Position numbers and translations under genes: made by a program | Virus record (IMG/VR): IMGVR_UViG_3300025647_000036 | Coordinates: 1 to 60,572 of that record | Origin: a virus | Strand: one strand, 5' to 3' | Length of the DNA: 60,572 nt | The notes under the pieces: generated by a model | The model's database searches: none | Seen by the model: the letters and a program-made list of their open reading frames with translations, nothing else | Told to the model about the DNA's origin: nothing | Shown: one piece after another, positions 15,830 to 24,864 of the stretch | Numbering within the stretch: the first letter of the stretch is position 1 | How the letters are laid out: each line of letters opens with the position of its first letter

Positions 15830-17620
15830 ATGAGGGAAACTTTATATAAGAAAGTATTTGAACGTCATTACACTGGTCTCCATAAAGACACCAATGACTT
15901 TAACCCTGTTGTGGTTAAAAGAAACATTGATTTAAATAAAGATGATTTATTTGGGGATATTGTTGATTTAATAGGTGAACCTAAAGACCATCATCCAAAA
16001 TATCGTAAATTTGTTTTGGACCACGAGAAAAAAGACGAGGAAACCTTTTTAACCAACTACGGTAATCCATTAGCCACTGTGTTATACGAGAGGGTTATTG
16101 TTGTTGTTGAACGACAAGAAGGTAAGACTGCCCTTAAAGTATTCACTTACTCCAATATCAGAAAAGTCGGTAAGCCTTATTTTGTTAAACACACTGGTAT
16201 AAGATACGTGGGGTTTAATGAAAAGGAAGGTTCGGTTTACTATGGTCACATGACCAATTACCACAAGAAAAGAAAGTGTTCTAAGAGGATTGTTAAGAAC
16301 ACCTTTTATGGTGAACCGATGAATTGTATGAAAACCCATCTCAGAACTGTTCTATACTCTTATTTTATACCTGAAGGTAGAATCACCACCAAAGACCCTG
16401 GAAGTCTATCACAATTCGTTAATGAGGTTATCCAAACGTTCTTTAGTTATTTACCAATTAAAACATTGGAGACTAATCTTAATTCTGATGAGTTAATGTA
16501 TAAGTTGTACTTAGACCATAATGGTATTAAATATTCTAACAATTGGAAAATATTTAGAACTTCGTTTCCTGCTGTTACCAAAAAACATTTAAAGAAAACC
16601 AAATTTAAGTACATTGAGGCCTACATGAAACTTAATGGGATTAAAGGTGATAAGTTAAAAAGAATTTTGCATACTACAAAAACAACTAACTTAACTGGAT
16701 TATTCGATACTCAAAATGTTTTTGGCGAGAAGTTTATTTTGTCATTGGATGATGAAACAATCAAAAGTATTATCGACAATGATTTAGGTCACATTACATA
16801 TGGTGTTAATCCTGAGAGAATTAAGATATTACAAGAAAGACCTGTTGAACGTAAGAACGCGTTTGAAATACTTAAGTTAGTTATATCAGGTGATATTGCT
16901 CAATCAACATTCAATGACCACTTCAGGTTTTATACTAGATTACGAGATATTGAAAATGTTAAATGGAAATCTAATAATTACGACTCGTTCTTACAGGAAC
17001 ATATGGATTGGTCTGAAAAGATTGATTATTTAAATCAAGGGACGTTCCACAGAATTTATCCTCACAAGTTCAAAGAAGAAGTTGAGAGAGTTATTTTAGG
17101 TATTGATGAGGTTGCTCACCCAGTGTTACTTTTGAATAGTAGTCAGTATAATATGGAGTCCACACACCAGTCCAATTGCGTGAAGACATATATCAAGAGA
17201 GAGTCGTCAGTTATCATATCACTTAGAATGGGTGATGTTAATGGTAAAGAACGAGCCACCATTGAATATCAAATACGACATAATGGTGAAAAGATAGTTG
17301 AACTAAAGAGAGTTCAGAGTTTGGGTAGGTTTAATACCAGATTGGATGACATGTGGAATCCATATCTTACTATATTGGACCAAAGGGTTCAGAAGTTAGT
17401 TGATGACAAAATATTTGATTTACCTGAAGGTGTTTTGGAACATAATAAAAGACAAATTCACACCAAGATGGTTGTTGGTGAACCTATAATGTTATTACAT
17501 ATGGATAATATATATGATAGGGTGTTGAAACCAATGTATAGTGCCAGTTTAAATTGGGGTGAAGAAGTAAATGTAAATGAATATTTACAACTAGATGGTG
17601 GTGAATTACCTTTTATATAA
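15830..17620 (+). CDS. PcfJ-like protein
   Basis: 596 residues. The N-terminal two thirds are unfamiliar and basic. The last third carries MESTHQSNCVKTYIKRESSVI, then ISLRMGD, RATIEYQI, and VELKRVQSLGRFN. This resembles the PcfJ-like family, which has a His-x3-NCV-x2-Y start, a central I-S-L-R strand and a T-I-E strand. PcfJ-like proteins occur on conjugative plasmids and large phages; function unknown. The match is to the motif pattern only. The final stop is one base from the next start. Confidence 0.5.
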   Translation: MRETLYKKVFERHYTGLHKDTNDFNPVVVKRNIDLNKDDLFGDIVDLIGEPKDHHPKYRKFVLDHEKKDEETFLTNYGNPLATVLYERVIVVVERQEGKTALKVFTYSNIRKVGKPYFVKHTGIRYVGFNEKEGSVYYGHMTNYHKKRKCSKRIVKNTFYGEPMNCMKTHLRTVLYSYFIPEGRITTKDPGSLSQFVNEVIQTFFSYLPIKTLETNLNSDELMYKLYLDHNGIKYSNNWKIFRTSFPAVTKKHLKKTKFKYIEAYMKLNGIKGDKLKRILHTTKTTNLTGLFDTQNVFGEKFILSLDDETIKSIIDNDLGHITYGVNPERIKILQERPVERKNAFEILKLVISGDIAQSTFNDHFRFYTRLRDIENVKWKSNNYDSFLQEHMDWSEKIDYLNQGTFHRIYPHKFKEEVERVILGIDEVAHPVLLLNSSQYNMESTHQSNCVKTYIKRESSVIISLRMGDVNGKERATIEYQIRHNGEKIVELKRVQSLGRFNTRLDDMWNPYLTILDQRVQKLVDDKIFDLPEGVLEHNKRQIHTKMVVGEPIMLLHMDNIYDRVLKPMYSASLNWGEEVNVNEYLQLDGGELPFI

Positions 17621-17621
17621 T

Positions 17622-17939
17622 ATGAGAAACGAAATACCATTACATTGTATAGATAGTTTTATGAAAAAATTTGGTTCATATCCATCAATATGTTCTGTTG
17701 AACCACCATATACACCAGAAGATTTTATAGTTAAAACTATACAGAAGTACCATAAATTATGGGAAGTTAAAACCGTTAATGAGGAGGGTAATATTACGTA
17801 CTTAGACGTATTGTTAGAATATGACCCAACAGGTATTTTATTATATATTAAAGACAATTCCCACATATTTATATTAAGTGGGGTTGATAAATCTAATATA
17901 GTTGATTTTACAATTCATAATTTAAAAAAAAATAAGTAA
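17622..17939 (+). CDS. Unknown small protein
   Basis: 105 residues from the ATG at 17622 (an upstream in-frame start would overlap the previous gene). Reads MRNEIPLHCIDSFMKKFG, then an aromatic core and ILLYIKDNSHIFILSG near the C-terminus. No family recognised. It sits in a tight run from the PcfJ-like gene to thioredoxin. Confidence 0.6.
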   Translation: MRNEIPLHCIDSFMKKFGSYPSICSVEPPYTPEDFIVKTIQKYHKLWEVKTVNEEGNITYLDVLLEYDPTGILLYIKDNSHIFILSGVDKSNIVDFTIHNLKKNK

Positions 17940-17941
17940 AA

Positions 17942-18265
17942 ATGGAAATTACACAAGAAGTATTAAAAGAAAAAATTAGTAATGGTGAAAAAATTGTAGT
18001 TGATTTTTGGGCACCATGGTGCGGACCATGTAGAATGATGAAACCAATTTTTGAGAAAGTTGCTAATGAGATTAATTCAGATGATTCTGAAGTAAAAATG
18101 TACACATTAAATGTTGAAGAAAATAGAGAATTGGCATCTACTTTAGGTATTAGAGCTATACCGACCATTAAAGTCTTTAATAATGGTAATGAGTCTTTTT
18201 CTAAATCAGGTGTACTTATGGAAGCTCAGATAAAAGATGTTGTTAATGATGTTTTAAATGGATAA
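17942..18265 (+). CDS. trxA: Thioredoxin
   Basis: 107 residues, normal family length. VVDFWAPWCGPCRMMKPIF carries the WCGPC redox site; the cis-proline is in AIPTIKVF. Reduces protein disulfides in the cytoplasm, as an electron donor for ribonucleotide reductase or (by analogy to T7) a polymerase cofactor. It overlaps the glutaredoxin gene by 8 bases, so the two are co-translated. Confidence 0.95.
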   Translation: MEITQEVLKEKISNGEKIVVDFWAPWCGPCRMMKPIFEKVANEINSDDSEVKMYTLNVEENRELASTLGIRAIPTIKVFNNGNESFSKSGVLMEAQIKDVVNDVLNG

Positions 18266-18539
18266 AGTGTTAGTATTATTCACAATGGAGGGGTGCCCAT
18301 ATTGTGTTGAAATGAAAGAAAAATTAAACGAGGCTGGTATTGAATTCGTTGATAGGGATATTAATATTTATGAAGAGGAATATGATTTATTTGTTGAAGT
18401 TACGGAAAATGAATATGTCCCAGCGTTTATGATTATTGAATCACCTGAAGATAACCCAACAACTAAAACCTTCACACCTGACAGAGACTTTAATGAAATT
18501 GATGAAGGTGTTAATATAATTAAAGAACACTTTAAATAA
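18258..18539 (+). CDS. Glutaredoxin
   Basis: 93 residues. FTMEGCPYCVEMKEKL holds the CPYC dithiol site, and EYVPAFMII the TVP-type cis-proline region. The C-terminus is acidic. T4-like phages carry a glutaredoxin that reduces their ribonucleotide reductase; a similar role is likely here. It is last in the run and followed at once by a terminator. Confidence 0.88.
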   Translation: MDKVLVLFTMEGCPYCVEMKEKLNEAGIEFVDRDINIYEEEYDLFVEVTENEYVPAFMIIESPEDNPTTKTFTPDRDFNEIDEGVNIIKEHFK

Positions 18540-18540
18540 T

Positions 18541-18563
18541 AAAATCCCGTAAGGGATTTTTTT
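18541..18563 (+). terminator. Rho-independent terminator after glutaredoxin
   Basis: AAAATCCC / GGGATTTT stem with a four-base loop and a T run. Confidence 0.85.
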
Positions 18564-18580
18564 ATTAACAAAAATTTTAA

Positions 18581-18588
18581 TATATTTG
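18581..18588 (+). promoter_or_regulatory. TATATTTG host-type -7 element
   Basis: TATATTTG ends 4 bases before the ATG at 18593; no clear TTG upstream. The transcript would be almost leaderless. Confidence 0.55.
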
Positions 18589-18592
18589 TTAC

Positions 18593-19117
18593 ATGTCGTT
18601 ATCTTTTAAAAAAGATGGTGTAATTCATCATCCATTAAAAACTTGGGAATTATCTAATGGTGGATACATAAGTATTTATCAAGGTAGTCGTGGACATAAT
18701 CCAGAATTGGATTATATTGTTAAATACAAATCAAGTTCATCTAGATTGAGAGCCCCATCACACACTCATTGGATTGTTGACCTAATTCTTAAATGTGAAC
18801 ACGATAAAGATGATGTTAGTAAATTTATTAATGATTGGTTGGAATTGTATGACCGAATAGAACCTTTTAAATCTGTTGAGGAAAGGAATAACTATGAACT
18901 ACAATATACTGATTATTTTACCGACGTGTATTTTGGTTTGGATAATTTAGGAGCTTTCAGTATAGACTTTATTTCGATGATGATTGAGTTGTTTATTAAA
19001 TGTGAAAAACAAACTCCCAACGCCTTTATGTTTAAAACATTGTTAGAATTAGTTAAAGACTATTGTGGCGGTAAAAAAGATTTTTACCAAGTTGTTTCAT
19101 ATTCAAAACGAGTTTAA
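18593..19117 (+). CDS. Unknown protein
   Basis: 174 residues. IHHPLKTWELSNGGYISIYQG, LDYIVKYK, RLRAPSHTHWIVDLILKC and a helical C-terminal half. The look is of a conserved globular enzyme or binding protein, but no family can be named. It has its own host-type promoter, suggesting early expression. It converges on, and overlaps by 4 bases, the minus-strand gene downstream. Confidence 0.7.
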   Translation: MSLSFKKDGVIHHPLKTWELSNGGYISIYQGSRGHNPELDYIVKYKSSSSRLRAPSHTHWIVDLILKCEHDKDDVSKFINDWLELYDRIEPFKSVEERNNYELQYTDYFTDVYFGLDNLGAFSIDFISMMIELFIKCEKQTPNAFMFKTLLELVKDYCGGKKDFYQVVSYSKRV

Positions 19118-19938
19118 AACATTATAATGTTTTTTAACTGGTCTTTTTTTAACCAAGGTTTTTCAGATAGTGGTTTTGTTAAATCTTCTATATAATTGTA
19201 CTCTGAAATTAGTTTTTTAAATTTATGTAAGTCAAAATTAAAAACATCAAGTATTAGAGATTTTATTTTATCGTTTGAATAAATTGAATTAGTTAAAACT
19301 TCTATGTTTAAATCACCATCACTGTTTATTTTTGTTGAAGACCTAAAAGAAATTCTATTACACATTAATGTTGTGAATAGTTGATTGACAACGTATTCGG
19401 AATAATAGTAATGGTTTCTACCCATATTAAAACTATAACCATGAGGAAATTCAGATGAAATGGTCATCGGCGTGTAAGTAAAATAATTTAAACTGTTAGT
19501 ATTTTCCTCAGAGAAATCCAATTCAACATTTAAATTGTGACCATCCTCCAATTTTTGGTATTTTAGTTTACTTAAATCAGAGTTTAAAAAATTAATTATC
19601 TTGTCTGAAAATATTGGTCTATTAGTATTATAAAAATCAAACCAAAATTCTTCTTTCTTAATTAATTGATTATCATATATAACTAAATCAATAATATTAA
19701 AATTATCATAACCCAAACTATTAACCAAACTTTCATATTCAGTTTTAAACTTATTTAATAAGTCTGAAATATTTAATAAATCTTTTCTTGATGTCATACC
19801 ATTAATCACAAAAAATCTACCACAATCCGTTACCTCAATAATGGTATCATATTTATCCTTTTCACTAATCTCTATCATTATATAATCAGCGAGTAAATTA
19901 ACTAAACCTCTATTTGAATTTAAATTTATAAAACCCAT
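19114..19938 (-). CDS. Unknown protein
   Basis: 274 residues beginning MGFINLNSNRGLVNLLADYIMIEIS. Mixed alpha/beta composition, N- and D-rich, no signal, membrane helix or recognised motif. It converges with the plus-strand gene and overlaps it by 4 bases at the stop codons. Confidence 0.65.
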   Translation of the reverse strand: MGFINLNSNRGLVNLLADYIMIEISEKDKYDTIIEVTDCGRFFVINGMTSRKDLLNISDLLNKFKTEYESLVNSLGYDNFNIIDLVIYDNQLIKKEEFWFDFYNTNRPIFSDKIINFLNSDLSKLKYQKLEDGHNLNVELDFSEENTNSLNYFTYTPMTISSEFPHGYSFNMGRNHYYYSEYVVNQLFTTLMCNRISFRSSTKINSDGDLNIEVLTNSIYSNDKIKSLILDVFNFDLHKFKKLISEYNYIEDLTKPLSEKPWLKKDQLKNIIMF

Positions 19939-19990
19939 ATAACCTATTTTTAGTAATTAATAACCAAAAAAAAATAATATATAAATAGAA

Positions 19991-20010
19991 AAAGGAGGTA
20001 TTACCTCCTT
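19991..20010 (-). terminator. Bidirectional hairpin terminator
   Basis: AAAGGAGG TATT ACCTCCTT stem-loop. On the minus strand it follows the small gene 20040-20204 and is flanked by T. Almost the same hairpin recurs at 49084. Confidence 0.7.
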
Positions 20011-20039
20011 AAACTAAAAATTACTCAAAATACCACAAA

Positions 20040-20204
20040 TTACTTTTTGTTGTAGTATTTTTCAACAACTTTACGAATTGACTCTTGAATCGAAGCGTTG
20101 TTTGTTTGTTGTGCTTGAACCTGAGCCAAAGTTTGGTTTTGGCTTGGCTGTTGACTTGAAACACTTTGTGTTTGATTTGCTTTATTTTTACATCCGCAAC
20201 CCAT
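20040..20204 (-). CDS. 54-residue Cys/Gln-rich protein
   Basis: MGCGCKNK, then a Q/N/S-rich spacer (QTQSVSSQQPSQNQ) and a helical tail SIQESIRKVVEKYYNKK. The tail resembles the cargo leaders (ESIRKVVEKYY). A compact CxC cluster at the extreme N-terminus may bind metal. A terminator follows directly. It is a plausible real gene although very short. Confidence 0.6.
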   Translation of the reverse strand: MGCGCKNKANQTQSVSSQQPSQNQTLAQVQAQQTNNASIQESIRKVVEKYYNKK

Positions 20205-20301
20205 GGTATTAAAGTTTTAATTATTGGTTTATTATACTAATAAATAGTACTAACATCAAATTAAATGTAAATTATCCAATAAAATTATTTTATTTTTGTG
20301 G

Positions 20302-20309
20302 TATTTATA
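20302..20309 (+). promoter_or_regulatory. TATTTATA element, candidate late promoter
   Basis: TATTTATA only 3 bases before the ATG at 20313. Confidence 0.6.
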
Positions 20310-20312
20310 AGT

Positions 20313-21509
20313 ATGGGTAAAAAAGTTAGACTTAATGAGAGTGAGTTCCGTAATCTAATCAAACAATTGGTTGAACAAACCGAAGGTGAATATTATAAGA
20401 TTGGTGCGAATGAATATATGGAATTGATGAAACTTTCTGGTTATCACGGAAAAGGTATTTCTCGTTTACCAAGATTTGAAGGTAAACCTTTATGGATTGA
20501 AGGTGATGTTAACTTATCAAACACACCAACGGATTCACTTGGTAATGTTGCAAATATTAACGGTAGTTTAAGTATTAATAATACAAACATTAGTGATTTA
20601 GGTGATACGCAAGTTAGAGGTTATGTTAGCAAAATTAATACTCCTTTACAAAGAAAGATTGACGCTGAAATACTAAGAAGGAAAAGGGCTAGTGCTTATG
20701 ACAGAAGAGAAAATGAAGAATGGAGTATTGAAAACGCTGATGAGGTTGGGTTAAAAGCAAATGCTTTATTTACGTATTTGAATGAGGTGGGTGATATTGA
20801 TGATGAAGAATCTGATGTTTACGATGTCATTCCCGAGACTTACGCCCACTATGGTTTACAAGTTTTTGAATTTTTAGGTCAAAACGCATCGTATGCTGTT
20901 GGTGATGAAGATGAGATGGACGCTGCGGCATTAAGATATGCGGAAGACTATATTGAGGATGTTGGGTTAGATGGGTTTAGACAAGATTATATTGATAACT
21001 ATATTGATGGTGATTATGTTGCCGAATATTTTCAAGATTATTATGAAGATGATGTATGGAGTAATCCTGAAATTTACTTTGATGAAGATGATTACGAATT
21101 AACACCTAAACAAGAAAAAAGAATTAGTGAAATTGAATCTGAGATTGAAGATTATGAACGTCAACAACAAGAGTTAGATACCGAAGCCGAAGATTACGAT
21201 GAATTATATGATGACTTCCAAAACCTAATAGATGATTTAGAATCAGAGAAGGATGATATTACACCTGACGAAGTCACTCAAGACATGGTTGATAATAAAG
21301 TTGATGAATTAATACGTCTAGTTAAAAGAGACCCTGTTTATTACATTAGAGATTTTGGGTTGGAGTTACAAAATTTTGTTGATAAAGATGAATTAGCCAA
21401 AGGTTTAGTTGACGACGATGGTTGGGGTATTATGAATAGTTACGATGGTACTTACGATTCTGTAACAGGTGAGGACGGTGTCCTTTATTATGTGATGAGA
21501 GTTGAATAA
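20313..21509 (+). CDS. Cargo-leader protein with repeat segment and acidic C-terminus
   Basis: 398 residues from ATG 20313; an upstream GTG is rejected because it would lie before the TATTTATA element. The leader is the fullest in the window: VRLNESEFRNLIKQLVEQ, joining the LNES and LVEQ types in one peptide. Then a short repeat segment (IEGDVNLSNTPTDSLGNV, INGSLSINNTNISDLG) of the LRR or beta-solenoid kind, and a long very acidic part with a coiled coil (ISEIESEIEDYERQQQELD). Probably a packaged protein; activity unknown. Confidence 0.75.
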   Translation: MGKKVRLNESEFRNLIKQLVEQTEGEYYKIGANEYMELMKLSGYHGKGISRLPRFEGKPLWIEGDVNLSNTPTDSLGNVANINGSLSINNTNISDLGDTQVRGYVSKINTPLQRKIDAEILRRKRASAYDRRENEEWSIENADEVGLKANALFTYLNEVGDIDDEESDVYDVIPETYAHYGLQVFEFLGQNASYAVGDEDEMDAAALRYAEDYIEDVGLDGFRQDYIDNYIDGDYVAEYFQDYYEDDVWSNPEIYFDEDDYELTPKQEKRISEIESEIEDYERQQQELDTEAEDYDELYDDFQNLIDDLESEKDDITPDEVTQDMVDNKVDELIRLVKRDPVYYIRDFGLELQNFVDKDELAKGLVDDDGWGIMNSYDGTYDSVTGEDGVLYYVMRVE

Positions 21510-21550
21510 GACTACATAATTTAATAAACCTTTTTATATTTCTAATAAGG

Positions 21551-22333
21551 ATGGAAAAAAGAAAAAAAAATAAAAAGGTTGAGTTTTTAATGGATACTGA
21601 TTGGTTATTTGATGGTATATTAGATGCCGAACAAAAACAATACGTTTTATTAGATTATTTCCAAAAACTTAATAAACACTTAGAACGGATGGAAGTTTAT
21701 CCGATGTTTATTGAATTGTCTTTACATTTGGGTAATATCCAAACATTAATTAATCAAAATAAAATTTTATATACTGATAAAAAGTTTTTAACTAATGACG
21801 ATGAGTTATTAATTAGTGATTTAAAAGTTAAAGATATACCCGTATTGTCTGAGGATGAAATAGTTGAATATCATGAAATATTAAAAAATAGTCAACCACA
21901 ACTTCATGATTATTTTGGTTTCGCAAAATCAATATGGTCCGTTGTTTATAATGCTGTTGATGTTGTATTAAAGAAGAATAAAAATAATATTAAAAGTAAG
22001 TCTGGATTTTTTTATTACCGCAGTGAAGGTGGTTTGTATATTTGGAATTATAAAATAACTAAAGTTTATAAAACTAAAAACCAAAATAGAACAACCACAA
22101 AGTTAGTTTATTTTGGTGAGGAAAATGATTTATCGATTCACGAAATTATCTCCAAAGTTTCTAAAACTTACGAAAAGAATAATGAAAGTACTTACCCAAT
22201 ATTTGAAATTGAGTGTAAAGATATATTTCCAATAGACGAAACTTTATTACCAATCTCAAAAAGAAAAATTATGTCGTTTATTAATCAACAAAGTAGGGTA
22301 AAAACTATTGAAACTAAAAAATTTATTTCTTAA
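21551..22333 (+). CDS. Unknown protein
   Basis: 260 residues. A basic N-terminus (MEKRKKNKKVEF), helices (LLDYFQKLNKHLERME), and a central GFFYYRSEGGLYIWNYKITKVY segment. No known family. It lies between a packaged-type protein and a run of small genes leading to glutamine synthetase. Confidence 0.7.
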   Translation: MEKRKKNKKVEFLMDTDWLFDGILDAEQKQYVLLDYFQKLNKHLERMEVYPMFIELSLHLGNIQTLINQNKILYTDKKFLTNDDELLISDLKVKDIPVLSEDEIVEYHEILKNSQPQLHDYFGFAKSIWSVVYNAVDVVLKKNKNNIKSKSGFFYYRSEGGLYIWNYKITKVYKTKNQNRTTTKLVYFGEENDLSIHEIISKVSKTYEKNNESTYPIFEIECKDIFPIDETLLPISKRKIMSFINQQSRVKTIETKKFIS

Positions 22334-22342
22334 ATTTAGGTT

Positions 22343-22549
22343 ATGGGATTTCACAAAAGATTTGTTAGTATGGATACAATCAATAGATACCTTAATGAAG
22401 GTAGGTCTCTTGATGAGTTATTTAGAGCCGACGCTTTCATTTTTATGGATGGTTTAGCGTCAGATGTATATCATTGGTATGATAAAGGTTTAACTGATGA
22501 TGAGATTAAAAATAAACTAAATGAAAAGTATGACACCAAAACAGAATAA
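22343..22549 (+). CDS. Unknown small protein
   Basis: 68 residues, acidic and helical: FVSMDTINRYLNEGRSLDELF, then GLTDDEIKNKLNEKYD. No family recognised. It overlaps the next frame by 29 bases. Confidence 0.55.
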   Translation: MGFHKRFVSMDTINRYLNEGRSLDELFRADAFIFMDGLASDVYHWYDKGLTDDEIKNKLNEKYDTKTE

Positions 22550-22730
22550 ACTATTAATGTCTAAATTAAGACAACCTGTGCATATTTCATACATCTCAAA
22601 ATATATTTTGAGAGAAAGTGTTGAAGAGACACAAAAAATTTTAAATATACTAGTAAATGAAAACCAAATTGAAGAAAGCCAAATATCGGAAGGATACTAC
22701 GTGGTTAAAGTATCGAAGATTCAAGATTGA
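22521..22730 (+). CDS. Small winged-helix-like protein
   Basis: 69 residues (or 66 from a second ATG at 22530). ISYISKYILRESVEETQKIL followed by LVNENQIEESQ and GYYVVKVSK looks like a helix-turn-helix plus wing, as in small transcription regulators. Weak evidence based on the secondary-structure pattern only. It overlaps both neighbours. Confidence 0.45.
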   Translation: MKSMTPKQNKLLMSKLRQPVHISYISKYILRESVEETQKILNILVNENQIEESQISEGYYVVKVSKIQD

Positions 22731-22923
22731 TGGGTTAGGTACGCAAAAAATAATTACATTAGGTGATTACCATATTCTTATTGGTTATAATGAAAATATG
22801 TCATATATTAAATTTGGTGAGAATAAATGTGGATTAAAAATCACAACAACACAAAGTTTTTTAGAAAGAATTGGAAAAATAAAAACAATTAAAATAGGTA
22901 AATATTATATTTCAAAATTATGA
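22657..22923 (+). CDS. Unknown small basic protein
   Basis: 88 residues, basic (KLKKAKYRKDTTWLKYRRFKI), then a beta-rich C-terminus. It overlaps the previous frame by 74 bases, which is long, and the next start by 4 bases (ATGA), which supports it as coupled to glutamine synthetase. The true start may be internal. Confidence 0.45.
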   Translation: MKTKLKKAKYRKDTTWLKYRRFKIDGLGTQKIITLGDYHILIGYNENMSYIKFGENKCGLKITTTQSFLERIGKIKTIKIGKYYISKL

Positions 22924-24134
22924 TAAAATTAGAATATATTTGGCTTGATGGTTATACACCAGAACCAAATTTAAGGAGTAAAATTAAAGTTGTAGATAAA
23001 AATATTTTTTTTAAAGATATTAAATCGTTATTGGAGAATATACCAGAGTGGAATTTTGATGGTTCGTCAACACAACAAGCTGAAGGTCACGATTCTGACT
23101 GTATTTTAAAACCTGTCAGAATTTATAGAAATGACAATTTAGATAGGATTTATGTTTTTTGTGAAGTAATGAATCCTGATGGAACTCCACACCCATCAAA
23201 TCGTAGAGCTGTTATTAATGATGATTCAGACATTTGGTTTGGATTTGAACAAGAATATTTTATTAAAGAAGGGAAACAAGGTGTTATTTTAGGTCACACA
23301 TTTAATTCTGAACCTCAAGGTAAGTTCTATTGTGGTGTGGGTACAAATGTTGTTGGTAGAGATTTTGTTGAAAAACACTTAGAAATGTGTTTGAATTATG
23401 GTATTAACATAACTGGAATCAACGCTGAGGTTGCTTTAGGACAATGGGAATATCAAGTATTTTCTATGGGAAGTAAAAAGGCTGGTGATGATTTATGGGT
23501 GTCTAGATATTTTATGGAAAAATTATCCGAACAATATGGGTACCAAATTGAATACCACCCAAAACCATTTGGTAAATATGCGGATTGGAATGGTTCAGGA
23601 TTACATACCAACTTCTCGACTGAAAAAATGAGAGAAAAAGGTGGGGAAGACTACTTTAAAGCAATATTCCAATCTTTTGAAACAAGAAAAGACGCTCATA
23701 TTAAAGTGTACGGGTCTGATAATGATATGAGGTTAACTGGTAAACACGAAACTCAATCAATAGATAAATTTAGTTGGGGTATTGCCGACAGGGGTGCGTC
23801 AATTAGAGTCCCAAGGAATACTGCAAAAGAATGGAAAGGTTATTTAGAAGACAGAAGACCCGCTTCAAATGCTGACCCATATGAAATAATTAAAGAAATT
23901 ATTATTAGTTTAGAAATGGCTGACGAATTATCAGTTGCTCACCATAATATGTATACAAACGTCAGTACAAAAAATTTTGATGAGATTGCTTCAAAATATA
24001 ATGGGTTTTTAAATCCTGAAGAACTTTTAAAAGAGTACAGGGATGAAGATAATTATGAATTGACTGAAGAAATGATGAATTCTAAATCTAATATTGATTC
24101 TACCGAGATAAAGTTTGAAAATAATAAAAATTAA
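22920..24134 (+). CDS. glnII: Glutamine synthetase, type II (GSII)
   Basis: 404 residues. All main GSII motifs are present in order: EWNFDGSSTQQAEGHDSD, WFGFEQEYF, GKFYCGVG, GINAEVALGQWE, WNGSGLHTNFST, RLTGKHETQSID, WGIADRGASIRVPR and LEDRRPASNADPYE. It joins ammonia to glutamate at the cost of ATP. The catalytic core appears complete; the C-terminus is extended by about 50-60 residues of mostly charged sequence beyond the usual end. Rare in phages, it could supply glutamine for phage nucleotide synthesis under nitrogen limitation. Confidence 0.93.
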   Translation: MIKLEYIWLDGYTPEPNLRSKIKVVDKNIFFKDIKSLLENIPEWNFDGSSTQQAEGHDSDCILKPVRIYRNDNLDRIYVFCEVMNPDGTPHPSNRRAVINDDSDIWFGFEQEYFIKEGKQGVILGHTFNSEPQGKFYCGVGTNVVGRDFVEKHLEMCLNYGINITGINAEVALGQWEYQVFSMGSKKAGDDLWVSRYFMEKLSEQYGYQIEYHPKPFGKYADWNGSGLHTNFSTEKMREKGGEDYFKAIFQSFETRKDAHIKVYGSDNDMRLTGKHETQSIDKFSWGIADRGASIRVPRNTAKEWKGYLEDRRPASNADPYEIIKEIIISLEMADELSVAHHNMYTNVSTKNFDEIASKYNGFLNPEELLKEYRDEDNYELTEEMMNSKSNIDSTEIKFENNKN

Positions 24135-24135
24135 T

Positions 24136-24411
24136 ATGGGGATGGGTTGTGTATGTGAGGGTAAAGGACCCTGTCAATGTAATTCAAATATAAATGAACA
24201 AGTGAACCACCCACAACATTATGGCGGTGAAGGTAATGTATATGAAGTAATTAAAGTTATTGAGGCGACAAATTTGGATTTCCATCTTGGTAATGCTTAT
24301 AAGTATATTGCTAGAGCTGGTAAAAAAGGTAGTGATAAAGAAATACAAGACTTAAAAAAGGCTATTTGGTACATAGAAAGAAAAATTCAACTTATAGAAA
24401 ATGGAAAATAA
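24136..24411 (+). CDS. DUF3310 protein
   Basis: 91 residues from ATG 24136 (MGMGCVCEG), one base after the synthetase stop; an in-frame ATG at 24115 would overlap it. Core NHPQHYGGEG, YEVIKVIEA, DFHLGNAYKYIARAGKKG and LKKAIWYIERKI is the DUF3310 (SaV-like) pattern, widespread in phages and associated with nucleotide metabolism, precise role unsettled. The N-terminus has an extra CVCEGKGPCQC cluster. Confidence 0.88.
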   Translation: MGMGCVCEGKGPCQCNSNINEQVNHPQHYGGEGNVYEVIKVIEATNLDFHLGNAYKYIARAGKKGSDKEIQDLKKAIWYIERKIQLIENGK

Positions 24412-24640
24412 AGAATTATGGGATGACCCACAATTGTCTGACGGTGATATGGGTATTACAAAAGAGTCAAAATTTAAGGTTGGTGATAAAGCGGTTAAAC
24501 CAAAGGGGTATTCGTTTCCATGTACAATTGTTGGGGTCTTTAAAACAATTAAAGGTGATATCAGAGTGGTTGGTGAAATGGATGAATATGGATTATTACA
24601 CATTTTCAACGAAGACCAATTAGAACATGTTAAAAAATGA
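24401..24640 (+). CDS. Small phage protein with SH3-like barrel pattern
   Basis: 79 residues. KFKVGDKAVKPKGYSFPCTI, then VGVFKTIKGDIRVVGEMD and LLHIFNEDQLEHV. The 'F-x-VGDxVxxxKGY' start and strand-rich layout suggest a small beta-barrel common in phages. Start overlaps the DUF3310 stop; the end overlaps the next start by 4 bases. Confidence 0.65.
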   Translation: MENKELWDDPQLSDGDMGITKESKFKVGDKAVKPKGYSFPCTIVGVFKTIKGDIRVVGEMDEYGLLHIFNEDQLEHVKK

Positions 24641-24834
24641 ATAAAATGGAATGGAATAGAGAGGACTGGCAAGGTAAGTCAAAACAACAAGTTGATTTCT
24701 CACATAAGGTTGGGTTTTACTCAATGTTAATACTAACCATTTTGTTTGGTATTCTTTTTATAATGTCATTGGTTGGTTGTAAGTCAACTGAAAAAATTGA
24801 TTGTGATGCCTATGGCATGGTTGAATCTAAGTAA
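24637..24834 (+). CDS. Small membrane protein
   Basis: 65 residues with one hydrophobic helix (FYSMLILTILFGILFIMSLVG) ending at a cysteine followed by KSTEKIDC. It could be an internal-signal lipoprotein or a simple single-pass protein. Coupled to the upstream gene by an ATGA overlap. Confidence 0.55.
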   Translation: MNKMEWNREDWQGKSKQQVDFSHKVGFYSMLILTILFGILFIMSLVGCKSTEKIDCDAYGMVESK

Positions 24835-24864
24835 AAAATCATCTATACTTTTTAAAAATATTAT

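Noticed and set aside
20298-20312. GTG start for the 20313 protein
   Set aside because: It would lie before the TATTTATA element and add residues MVFIS not found on the other leaders.
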